NCBI GenBank assembly: GCA_937967665.1
Contig: CALBSZ010000125.1
Coordinates: 1-23,976, forward strand
Source of the DNA: an uncultured Planctomycetaceae bacterium
GTDB lineage: Bacteria; Planctomycetota; Planctomycetia; Pirellulales; Pirellulaceae
DNA length: 23,976 bases
Reading direction: 5' to 3'
The notes beneath the pieces were generated by a model. It had not been told where the DNA came from. It did not search any database and worked only from the letters and a program-made list of their open reading frames with translations. This document shows positions 10,901-15,997 of this stretch, piece after piece. Numbering within the stretch: position 1 is the stretch's first letter; the number at the start of each line of letters is the position of its first letter. The position numbers were made by a program, and so were the translations under genes.

Positions 10901-12198
10901 CCGGGGACGCCGATAATTACCAACTCCTGGAAGCGGGACCGAATGGCAAATTCGAAAACGGCGCGGGGGACGATCGTACGATCGCATTGGCGCCGGCATT
11001 CGACGGCGCAGCAAGCGTGACGCTCGATCTCGATTCCAGCGACAAGCCGCTCGGCGTGGGCGTCTACCAGCTGACCATCAACGGCCGCGGGTCGATTGTC
11101 GACCTGGACGGGAATCCGCTGAACACGATCAGCGGCGTCGGCGGAGGTTCGGATCACGTCCATCGTTTTGACGTCGTTTACGATCTCGCGCCGCAAGGCG
11201 ATCTCTACCACGTGCCGCTCTTGGCGGGAGACGTGGTCGAATTCGTCACGGCCACGCCTTTCGATGCGACGTCATCGACACCGCTCAATGCATTGGATCC
11301 GCAGCTCGTAGTCCTGGCTCCGAACGGCAACCCCGTCGCGACCGACGCGGATTCCCGAGACGGCAAAAACGCCTCCGTCACAGTAACGGCTCGCATGACC
11401 GGGAACTACACGGTGCAAGTGTTGAGCGAAGCGGGCGCTGGAGAATACTTTTTGGAAGTTGTCTCCCGCACACCGGCCGTTTTGCAACGACAAGTGTTTT
11501 ATAACAACTCGGCCTACGACGACCCGGGGCAGGGTTTGGACGACGACGATGCGATTGACGAGACAAAAACGCCGCTCTTTCACGGCCAGGCAGCGACGTT
11601 CGCCAACTACACCAGTTACACCAAAGGACTGAATGGCATCCTGATCGACGTTCACGGACTCGTGGATCCGAGTGCCCTTTCCGCGGACGACTTCGTTTTC
11701 ACGGCGGGCAATGACGATGTCGTTGATGATTGGGCTATCGCGCCGAGCCCGTCGATCGCTGTGCGGACTCGTGCTGGCCTCGGCGGCAGTGACCGCATCG
11801 TGCTGACGTGGGATGATGGCGCATTGACGGGAACCTGGCTGGGCGTCCGCTTGAAGGCGGGCAGCACCGGCTTGCCGGTAGACGACATCTTCTTTTTTGG
11901 CAACGCGGTCGGCGACACGGGCGACGTATCGACCAATGCCCTGGTGAACGGATTCGACTTCGCTGCCGTGCGTGCCAATTCAAATCCCAGCGTCGACACG
12001 ACAGATCGCTGGGACTTCAACCGCGACGCTCGAATCGATGGCGGGGATCTTGTTGTTGCCCGCGATCACGCGACCAATTTCGCGACAGCGCTGCGGCTGA
12101 TCTCCGTCCCCGTATTCGCACCGCTCGCCTTGCCCGCAGCTGAATGGGACGACGTTCTTAACAAACTCGCAGCCGACGCGGGCCGCCAGGACCGGTAA
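1915..12198 (+). CDS. Giant secreted S8 subtilase-M36 fungalysin double protease with LEPR-XLL motif and dockerin-like C-terminus
   Basis: A 3,427-residue multidomain exported protein. ATG 1915 is chosen because AAGGA at 1901-1905 lies 9 bases upstream; ATG 1906 (3,430 aa) touches that site, and an in-frame TAA at 1900 blocks longer forms. Residues 22-32 are LESLEARRMLA, a LEPR-XLL-type motif. The S8 domain (about 122-462) has Asp166 (VVDDG), His204 (HGTAVAG), Asn305 (AAGNG) and Ser397 (GTSAAAP). Then come a P/Homo B domain (482-600), two Ig-like repeats (601-812), a MAM/choice-of-anchor-like domain (819-997), GEVED (1000-1159), three PPC domains (1162-1531), two Big_5-like domains (1533-1767), two PPC (1778-2009) and a broken PPC (2010-2043). 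An FTP-type propeptide (2056-2272) leads into M36 (2273-2662) with HEYGHG (His2458, Glu2459, His2462) and Glu2488 in GEGWSDW. A third Ig-like repeat, anchor-like, Big_5 and PPC domains follow. The end is dockerin-like (3333-3388), with a calcium loop DFNRDARIDGGD from 3367. Probable role: extracellular or surface protein degradation. Both catalytic sets look intact. Confidence 0.93.
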   Translation: MGLGTGRRFALRSPRYSRRPNLESLEARRMLAGDYLAGAISGWVTQLDEPHDARYLDSLLGHGRFDVSQTPLVKNAYIIRLPNQPVHVDEAEHIAVSLSRAHAVADRYPLVARQQATRLIPNDPLFARQWHLNNTGQTGGTAGEDVNVTSVWDSFTGAGVVIGVVDDGLQYTHPDLAPNYLPNASFDFNDDDNDPAPDVDVDFHGTAVAGIAAAAFNNNVGVVGAAPEASLAGLRLIAAPTDDADEAAAFAHQTQAIDIYSNSWGPPDDGLHLEKPGPLTLAALQDAVETGRGGLGSILVFAAGNGKQEDDNVNYDGYANSRFTIAVSALEHNGRQAFYSEPRAPVLIAAPAAPAGIEGTTTTDLVGDDGYSDGVFDLPCFAAEPDADYTRCFQGTSAAAPMAAGLIALLLEANPTLTWRDVQHVLVHSARQNDPLDAEWTVNAAGHPVSHKYGFGAIDAESLIATGLEWQNVVPEVLATTGLNHVSAAIPDNDASGIRSTVRLDDVVQVESVEVVFNAMHPRRGDLEVVLTSPGGTDSVLTEVHGDEAANYSSWALTSMRHWDELASGDWTLTVRDLAAGETGTFDDWTLNVYGTTVRAGIVQLDQDDYLVGEQVTVMVADSDIAGTGTLNIELATTGGDTENLLLTETSNGIFHGSVTSSLGIPAPNGNLEVDDGDVLTVTYHDTDDGTGSPAAATDMATFTRISRGTVGFDRGGYDPEDLATMSVTDTDLIGSGFVNVVLTSPSGDTETVVLTEQSAAIFTGTVELVTGEASADGILQVDPGTTISVRYDDADDGTGNPATAVDTAFIHNTACSSVEAFDGVIAPSLPAGWTTSSTSGNVWVTVDTGSDTSPNHAFVRDADGISDDILLSPVVHVDVTSNQLRFRHQYDTETTWDGGVLEISLNGEPFQDILDAGGRFEAGGYDSELQTIADNPLGGRQAWNGLSEGYIETLVTLPATLLDQDVQFRWRMGSDAAVGAPGWQVDSIQLCGAAVAAFDFGDAPDPTFPTVAANQGARHLLSEYFLGDRIDVEPDGQPSAQADGDDQMATDDEDGVVFTSLLTIGDVATVDVVASRDGFLNAWLDANGDGTWDSLEEHILVDAALVSGTNRLSFSVPTPGTAIAQTFARFRFSSEPGVGINGLALDGEVEDYPVSIAAGVGETETLSGFQPLLPLGSLIYSATGTGTVDFSGEVDTWSVIVDAPQTLSVVVRSAAALAASVEVRDPGSQLVGSAVAAGPGEDILISAIPVNTAGRFDITVAGSDDSVGDYTVEVYLNAGIEAESLGGSANDTATSAADIDGAFISVAGGMASRGAVVGSLDGASSEDWYRFSVAPGEPVSVALDSQATGSATLEIFDDSETLLARGVAADNVAQVINWILFQAPTPVPYYARVVGADADYRLVVTRGSDFDTEANDALADAPLLAGDAVVLGHVAHNNDDWFGLAAVPGDDLTVRTLTRADGVGEFANLLDPALELYDPSGQLVATDLNSAGDGRNALIAHSAAMMGQYRIRIFAENDGGEYTVSATGATGDDVPPGVSVTSPSAGEVTGSFPSTYTVQFSEPLLLSTLDASDLLVNGIPATGFTIVDGRTFAFAVDPASHTGDQEYQVSMSGAAVADLQGTATLAFLSTFVLDTAGPIITATQFNGASLPADRTLDAGALAFVASLNEKLNANAISLEDVTLLNTTTNDAHVAASVVYEPAADTLTADFDSLPEGLFALSLISGNDALEDQVGNDLDGEPLGAGADGTPSGDGTAGGDFTVAFGLDAVGPRATTDFVRLEPLGSLMARSDTRGAINFPGDVDEFTVAVNAGQVLSGAILPDSAIASVTIQVDGLSDVITSPSPGQPAALPPTFITTDAVLTIRVTGSEATSHTLRLGKNLVEEFHDAADGSELPVDDSFLAVGRYALVGHLDSVTDIDEFTVDLTPHAGQQVDIVLAGLDASFAAAALELLDLDGNSVLATASSMPLGAAAPNYDLGILEFAVPAAGVYTLRVSSQEPQGEYGIVVTTNSRFDTEINDDTLQTLRSLSPGSAALGYLDPSTSAAVTMASDGGSTHTDHRAAIPPQRQLFTRGGYLSGPSSAGARDIALSYLREQSELLGLQPDDIENAIVTGEYVSESNGVTHLYLQQTFRGLPIVNANINVNIMPDGRVLNAGSSFVASAATRALARSVSAPLSAAAALESLAAYFQLPGDGHVTTSAMKQHHSRAQFLQAPVIAHSAIPAELQYVYTSDGQFELAWRLIVETPDRQHWYDANVSATTGEVLDYADWVDHAFYNVYALPLDSPLEGTRSVVVDPEDTAASPFGWHDTNGIAGAEFTATRGNNVFAQEDRDANNSGGFRPDGTPSLAFDFPIDFAQPPENNEAAAITNLFYWNNILHDILFQYGFDEAAGNFQQINYSGQGLGGDPVQADAQDGAGTNNANFSTPPDGFNPRMQMFVWTSTTPRRDGDFDNGIMIHEYGHGLSNRLTGGPGNSGALNAVQSGGMGEGWSDWLTLMLTQQPDDGPDDHIPIGTYALNQPPDGPGIREFPYTFDMAVNPLTYDDFNLNSQVHAAGTIWASALWDLNWLLIHGDGDELPALGFNPDWYAGYSGPGSAGNQLLMQLVLDAMKLQPANPSFLAGRDAILAADVALTGGENQLAIWTAFARRGMGFSADDGGSGNALSVSAAFDLPATRTGTVTLDQDEYITGDTITIQLRDMDLIGSGSVEVIATTTDGDTETVELAELGAGVFTGSIGTAFASSPNDGTLTATISRRVEVQYEDADDGTGNPATARDWAAFLERTLVLDADFSDPAGDPFLEAFEIDNSGGGQWHLSTGRGADPGHSADDAVYFGSGEDAAGGGKYDNDVGGSLFSPVIDLSGIRRPVLKVNHFLEVEDHFDNATINILRTGVPDVLLAANNFSGGLPDRTSGFEAVSLPLNEFAGQQIQTEFQFDSDASVNFEGWYVDDVAVEGGRADPNFVGPTVASITPPAGQLEQYEISSLVIAFSEEISAASAGDADNYQLLEAGPNGKFENGAGDDRTIALAPAFDGAASVTLDLDSSDKPLGVGVYQLTINGRGSIVDLDGNPLNTISGVGGGSDHVHRFDVVYDLAPQGDLYHVPLLAGDVVEFVTATPFDATSSTPLNALDPQLVVLAPNGNPVATDADSRDGKNASVTVTARMTGNYTVQVLSEAGAGEYFLEVVSRTPAVLQRQVFYNNSAYDDPGQGLDDDDAIDETKTPLFHGQAATFANYTSYTKGLNGILIDVHGLVDPSALSADDFVFTAGNDDVVDDWAIAPSPSIAVRTRAGLGGSDRIVLTWDDGALTGTWLGVRLKAGSTGLPVDDIFFFGNAVGDTGDVSTNALVNGFDFAAVRANSNPSVDTTDRWDFNRDARIDGGDLVVARDHATNFATALRLISVPVFAPLALPAAEWDDVLNKLAADAGRQDR
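3715..4020 (+). repeat. Ig-like repeat copy 1 in the double protease
   Basis: This encodes a module of about 102 residues beginning near LDQDDYLVGEQVTV and ending near DDGTGSPAAATD. It sits directly after the P domain of the subtilase half. Confidence 0.75.
4021..4350 (+). repeat. Ig-like repeat copy 2 in the double protease
   Basis: A tandem copy of the preceding module. It has the same DTDLIGSGFVNV, GDTETVVLTE, IFTGTVEL and DDADDGTGNPATAVD landmarks. Confidence 0.75.
9937..10253 (+). repeat. Ig-like repeat copy 3, behind the M36 domain
   Basis: It shares TLDQDEYITGDTITI, DMDLIGSGSVEV, GDTETVELAE, VFTGSI and DADDGTGNPATARD with the two copies about 6 kb upstream. The copies are alike over the whole module, though diverged at DNA level. 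It is again followed by an anchor-like domain, as in the subtilase half. Confidence 0.75.
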
Positions 12199-12281
12199 GG
12201 CGCATCACGGCGGTGCCGCATCCTGGATGCTGCGCCATGAGACACTCCCCCCGGCGTGACTTCATCATGGTGTGAAGGGGG
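12199..12281. terminator. Structured gap between convergent genes, possible bidirectional terminator
   Basis: Immediately after the TAA of the protease gene, GGCGCA (12199-12204) can pair with TGCGCC (12231-12236), enclosing two small hairpins: CGGC-GGT-GCCG and GCATC-CTG-GATGC. A second foldable stretch, TGACTTCA (12257-12264) against TGAA plus GTCA (12273-12284), reaches into the stop codon of the leftward gene. No T-tract follows, so this is not a textbook intrinsic terminator. Position between two converging genes is the main argument. Confidence 0.35.
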
Positions 12282-13478
12282 TCAGATTGCGTCCGCGAGT
12301 TTTTCGGCGATGATCGCGCCAATATTCAACGCGGATGTGGCCGCGGGTGAGGGGGCATTGTTCACGTTGATGACGCGGCGGGATTGATCGATCAAGAAGT
12401 CGTCGACCATCCCGCCCGCGGGGCTGATGGCCTGAGCGCGAACGCCGGCGCGACCGCGAACCAGATGTTCGCTGCGAATCTCAGGCATCAGACGCTGCAA
12501 GGCTTTCACGAAAGCGGCCTTGCTGAACGACCGCCACATTTCGCCGGCCCCGACGCGCCAGTACTTCGCGCCCAACTTCAGGAATCCGGGATAAGTGAGC
12601 GAATCGGCCAGGTCGCAGAGATTCACGTCGCGTTTGCGGTAACCTTCACGAGCAAACGCGAACACGGCGTTCGGGCCGCATTCGACGCCGCCATCGATCA
12701 TTCGCGTGAAGTGGACGCCCAGGAAGGGAAACGCGGGATTCGGTACGGGATAGATCAAGTTGCGGCACAAGTGCTCCGCCTCCCGTTTCAGCTCGTAGTA
12801 TTCGCCCCGAAACGGCACGATCTTCGCGCCAGGCCGGCCGCCGCTCATTTTGGTCACGCGGTCACAATACAAACCGGCGCAATTGACTACGTACTTGGCC
12901 GAGTAGATTCCTTGGGTGGACGTGACGACAACAGAATCGGAATCGGGAACGACGCCCCGTACGCGAGCGCCGGTGACCACGCACCCATCTCGCTGCTGTA
13001 CCAGTTCGGCCAGCTTCAAGGTAACTTTGCGAAAGTTGACGATGCCCGCTTCGGGCACGTAGATGGCTTCGATACCCGCCGCGTGCGGTTCGAGTTCCCG
13101 TAGCCGCGCGGCGTCGATCCTTTCGCATTTCACACCATTCTGCTGCCCGCGTTCATAGATGCTTTTCAGGCCAGCAATTTCGCTGCGATCGACGGCGACG
13201 ATGACTTTACCACAGATTTCGTAAGGGACACTGTGTTCGGCGCAGAAGCGTTCCATGGCCTGCTTGCCGGCGCGGCAGTTCTGGGCTTTCAGCGAACCGG
13301 GCTTATAGTAGATCCCCGAATGCAGCACGCCCGAGTTCCGGCCGGTCTGGTGGCAGCCAAGCTCCCGCTCCTTTTCCAACACGGTGAGCCGCGCGTGTGG
13401 TTTTTCCTGAGTCAGGCGGTAGGCCGTCGCCAACCCCACCACGCCACCGCCAATGATGAGCACGTCCGTTTCAATCAT
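12282..13478 (-). CDS. lhgO: L-2-hydroxyglutarate oxidase/dehydrogenase (FAD-dependent)
   Basis: The 398-residue product oxidises L-2-hydroxyglutarate to 2-oxoglutarate, normally at the membrane with electrons passed to the quinone pool (family knowledge). The N-terminus has the FAD-binding GGGVVG (G10-G15) in the DAO-type oxidoreductase pattern. The LhgO hallmark HQTGRNSGVLHSGIYY begins at His43. Further landmarks are VNCAGLYCDRV, VPFRGEYYEL, FPFLGVHFTRMIDG and, near the end, GRAGVRAQ and VNNAPSPAATSALNIG. The frame is open to 13616, but the family length (about 400) and AGGA six bases upstream support the ATG at 13478. It converges on the double-protease gene and diverges from the lipoprotein gene. 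It stands alone and has no visible link to its neighbours. Confidence 0.92.
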   Translation of the reverse strand: MIETDVLIIGGGVVGLATAYRLTQEKPHARLTVLEKERELGCHQTGRNSGVLHSGIYYKPGSLKAQNCRAGKQAMERFCAEHSVPYEICGKVIVAVDRSEIAGLKSIYERGQQNGVKCERIDAARLRELEPHAAGIEAIYVPEAGIVNFRKVTLKLAELVQQRDGCVVTGARVRGVVPDSDSVVVTSTQGIYSAKYVVNCAGLYCDRVTKMSGGRPGAKIVPFRGEYYELKREAEHLCRNLIYPVPNPAFPFLGVHFTRMIDGGVECGPNAVFAFAREGYRKRDVNLCDLADSLTYPGFLKLGAKYWRVGAGEMWRSFSKAAFVKALQRLMPEIRSEHLVRGRAGVRAQAISPAGGMVDDFLIDQSRRVINVNNAPSPAATSALNIGAIIAEKLADAI

Positions 13479-13549
13479 CGCTTCCTGCACTTTCCAAAAG
13501 CCAAGTCGATTCCGCAGGAATCTTAGCCGAAAGGGCGAGCATTCGAAAG

Positions 13550-13578
13550 TTGATCTTGAATCATCCCTGAGAGATATT
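13550..13578 (+). promoter_or_regulatory. Candidate sigma-70-like promoter for the thioredoxin-fold lipoprotein
   Basis: TTGATC (13550-13555) and GATATT (13573-13578) are separated by 17 bases. They lie in the divergent gap between lhgO and the lipoprotein gene, about 60 bases before its start codon. The -10 matches four of six consensus bases. It is a sequence match only; planctomycete promoters are not well defined. Confidence 0.3.
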
Positions 13579-13640
13579 GACGAAATTCGGCATTCTGGCC
13601 AGACTGACGAAAGCACGTTTCAAACATGGAGGGCCGAAGA

Positions 13641-14420
13641 GTGCATTCGAACATCACCGCAGCAATCGCGATCGTTGTCTTGTCCGGCGCTCTTTTGGGT
13701 TGCAACTCAGAGTCTCCGGAGCGGCCCGCACCGTCGGCAAAGCCGGCCGTGACGCGGACGTCGAACCAGACGATCAGCAAACAGTTCTCGCCGGAGACAT
13801 TGCAGCCGTCGCCGCGCGCGACCGCCAGTGTGGAAGGGGAACCGGAGCCTGGCGTGGATCCTCTTCCCGGCTTGGATCCCGCGCTGCCGCCGATCGACTA
13901 TGCGGAGCCACATCCGTCTTTCGATTTCGACATGCTTCCGTACCGGCCGCAAGTCGTCTTGTCGGACGAGCACGCGGCCACCTGCCTGGTGGGCGTGGGC
14001 GACACCATGCCGGACATCGCGTTCCATGTTCAAGACGAAGTTCGTCACTTGCACGACTGCTTGGGTCGCCTGACGCTGGTCGTCTTTTGGAACCGTGATC
14101 GCTATTACGCCGTGGAACAGTTTTCGCGGTTGGGCCGGGAGGTCCGCGACCGGTATGGAGATCTGGGGCTTTCGATCGTCGCGGTGAACGTGGTCGATCC
14201 TGCCCAGGCCGCCCCGCCGGAATCGGAACCCGCGGCGCGGCCGTTCGTCAGTGGCTGGGATGACGGCAGCGCGTTCTCGCAAGTGGCGACAGCCCGCATC
14301 CCGCGGACCTACCTTTTGGATTCCACCGGTACGATCGTCTGGTTCGATTTGGAATACTCGCGGAGCACGCGCCGTGAGATGCACAATGCGATTCGCTACT
14401 ATCTAAAGAATCCGCAGTAG
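13641..14420 (+). CDS. Lipoprotein with thioredoxin/AhpC-TSA-like fold lacking CXXC
   Basis: A 259-residue predicted lipoprotein. GTG 13641 is preferred because GGAGG (13628-13632) lies 8 bases upstream; the in-frame ATG at 13626 has no visible ribosome binding site. From the GTG the product starts with a compact signal peptide ending in lipobox ALLGC, making Cys21 the lipidation site. A proline-rich, disordered linker runs to about residue 110. The C-terminal part (about 117-255) follows the TlpA/AhpC pattern: GVGDTMPDIAFHV, LTLVVFWNRDRYY, LSIVAVNVV, a cis-Pro-type loop ARIPRTYLLDSTGTIV and a final helix. Where TlpA has WCxxC, this protein reads W150-NRDRYY, so dithiol exchange by the usual pair is ruled out. 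Its role is unknown; a binding or chaperone-like role is an inference. The 175 bases before the next gene hold no clear promoter. Confidence 0.78.
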   Translation: MHSNITAAIAIVVLSGALLGCNSESPERPAPSAKPAVTRTSNQTISKQFSPETLQPSPRATASVEGEPEPGVDPLPGLDPALPPIDYAEPHPSFDFDMLPYRPQVVLSDEHAATCLVGVGDTMPDIAFHVQDEVRHLHDCLGRLTLVVFWNRDRYYAVEQFSRLGREVRDRYGDLGLSIVAVNVVDPAQAAPPESEPAARPFVSGWDDGSAFSQVATARIPRTYLLDSTGTIVWFDLEYSRSTRREMHNAIRYYLKNPQ

Positions 14421-14595
14421 CGTCACAGTTCGCTCTTCCCACGCTGCCCGTTCCGCCCGTCCGACGCGTACGACAGGAATCCTGGACCTTGTCACCAAAA
14501 CACAAGCTAACCTTGGGTAGCACTAGTGTTTTTCTCAACTGCGGGTTTGTCGACGGGGCAGACGCGGACCTGCAGCGACCCGCGATTCGACCGCC

Positions 14596-15984
14596 ATGCC
14601 TCAACCTGCCCCTTCCCAGACACCGTTCAACAAGCCGCCGCTCACGCGCGGACTGGGCGGCGCCCCGCTGGAGAGCGAGTCACCGCGCCGGAAGGGTTTT
14701 GCGGCGGACGGCGGGCGCGGTTCGGACGCCGGTTCCCCGGCCAAAACGCGTGGCGCGACGACTCCGTTGACGCGGCAAGCGCCGCTGAAAAAGCGTCCCA
14801 AGGGGCGTATCTTCGTGGGCTTTTTTGTGCTGTCGATTTTCGGCACGGTGGGCTTCCTGATCTGGAATTCGTTCCTCCGCTACAACGCCTACGGCGTGGT
14901 CACCGGGCGAGTGATCGCTGTGCCCGCACAGCAGTCGGGAATCGTGCGCTCGCTGTACGTCCGTGAAGGTGACTTTGTCCAGCAAGGGCAACTCCTGGCC
15001 CGGCTCGAAAACCTGGATGTCCACCAGCGGATTGAACGCCTGGGAGACGAACTCAAGATCGCACAGGCCGACCTGGATGCGGAATTGTCGCAGTATCGCT
15101 GGCAACTGCAAATCAGCGGAGACCAGAACCAAAAGGCCCTGGCCGAATACTACGAACTGTGGGGAAAACTGCTTCAGGAACGCGCTCGACTGGCGGAATA
15201 CACGTTAAAACTGCAGCGGACGTCCGCGTTGCAAGAACGGGGCGCCCAGTCCGACGAACAACTGGAAACGGCTCGATTCAACGAGGTCGGCCAGCGCGCG
15301 CACGTCGAGAAACTGGCCGCGGCGGTCGCGGAAATGAAGAAGCGTGTCGATTTGACCGAGCGGATTGCGTCCCAGGATCGACTCCGGCCGCAGCTCATTC
15401 GCATTGAAACATTGCAGGCCGAGATATCTCGCCTGCGCGACATCACGCTCGCCGGCGCGGAGGTTCGCGCGCCGGTTCCCGGACGGGTCGTAAAATGGCA
15501 TCGCTTCACAGGCGAGTTCGCGGCGGTCGCGGACGTCGTGGCAGAGATCCTGGAAGAAGGGTCTTTGGAGGCGGTTGTCTACGTGCCACAGCATGAAGCG
15601 CAGTCCCTGCAGTCCGGCGACGAAGTGGTTGTGGTGGTGGCGCCCAATCGCCAACCCGTACGTTGCCAGGTGGTACGACTGGGTGATCAATATGAAGAAG
15701 CGCCGGACAACTTGCGGCGCTACTATCGCCATCATGAGAAGATGCTGCCGGTGTACCTGCGCCCTGGATACGGGGAAACGGCGTTTGCGCGGATCGGTTG
15801 CGAGGTCAAGCTGCCTGCCAACTGGTCCGGGATTTCAGAATTCCTTGAGCGCGATACGGACGCCGCGCCGGCAAAGGGTCCGTTCGAATTGAAAGTGAGT
15901 CCCCAACTTTCAGAATTTGACGAACCAGTGGAACAATGCAGGCCTCGCGAGGCCCGCGGTAAGACACCGCAAACACGAACGTAA
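14596..15984 (+). CDS. HlyD-like membrane fusion protein of a putative exopolysaccharide unit
   Basis: The 462-residue product has a proline- and glycine-rich basic N-terminal tail (1-70). One membrane helix follows (about 71-95, RIFVGFFVLSIFGTVGFLIW). Next comes a barrel-sandwich/lipoyl half-motif (about 105-140, VPAQQSGIVRSLYVREGD, VQQGQLLARLEN). A long charged coiled coil spans about 140-285, rich in Glu, Gln, Arg and Leu. The second lipoyl half is at about 286-320 (AGAEVRAPVPGRVVKWH). A beta-barrel-like part reaches about 405, and a polar tail ends the protein. This is the order of HlyD/EmrA-type periplasmic adaptors. It is the first gene of a unit, 13 bases ahead of the PilZ regulator and followed by a glycosyltransferase, so it probably carries polymer across the periplasm as the C-terminal part of Alg44 does. 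I see no Shine-Dalgarno near the ATG. In-frame stops at 14518 and 14524 exclude a much longer form. No ABC transporter or outer-membrane channel is in the window. Confidence 0.85.
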   Translation: MPQPAPSQTPFNKPPLTRGLGGAPLESESPRRKGFAADGGRGSDAGSPAKTRGATTPLTRQAPLKKRPKGRIFVGFFVLSIFGTVGFLIWNSFLRYNAYGVVTGRVIAVPAQQSGIVRSLYVREGDFVQQGQLLARLENLDVHQRIERLGDELKIAQADLDAELSQYRWQLQISGDQNQKALAEYYELWGKLLQERARLAEYTLKLQRTSALQERGAQSDEQLETARFNEVGQRAHVEKLAAAVAEMKKRVDLTERIASQDRLRPQLIRIETLQAEISRLRDITLAGAEVRAPVPGRVVKWHRFTGEFAAVADVVAEILEEGSLEAVVYVPQHEAQSLQSGDEVVVVVAPNRQPVRCQVVRLGDQYEEAPDNLRRYYRHHEKMLPVYLRPGYGETAFARIGCEVKLPANWSGISEFLERDTDAAPAKGPFELKVSPQLSEFDEPVEQCRPREARGKTPQTRT

Positions 15985-15997
15985 AAGGCACCGACCC

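Noticed and set aside
12199..12236. tRNA-like cloverleaf
   Set aside because: At 38 bases it is far too short, with no anticodon arm of proper size and no CCA-type end.
13479..13616. 46-residue N-terminal extension of LhgO
   Set aside because: The family starts at the FAD strand. A ribosome binding site sits before ATG 13478, and the extra residues are composition-biased.
15917..15997. 27-residue N-terminal extension of the PilZ regulator
   Set aside because: It overlaps the HlyD gene and has a composition unlike a receiver domain. ATG 15998 has its own ribosome binding site.
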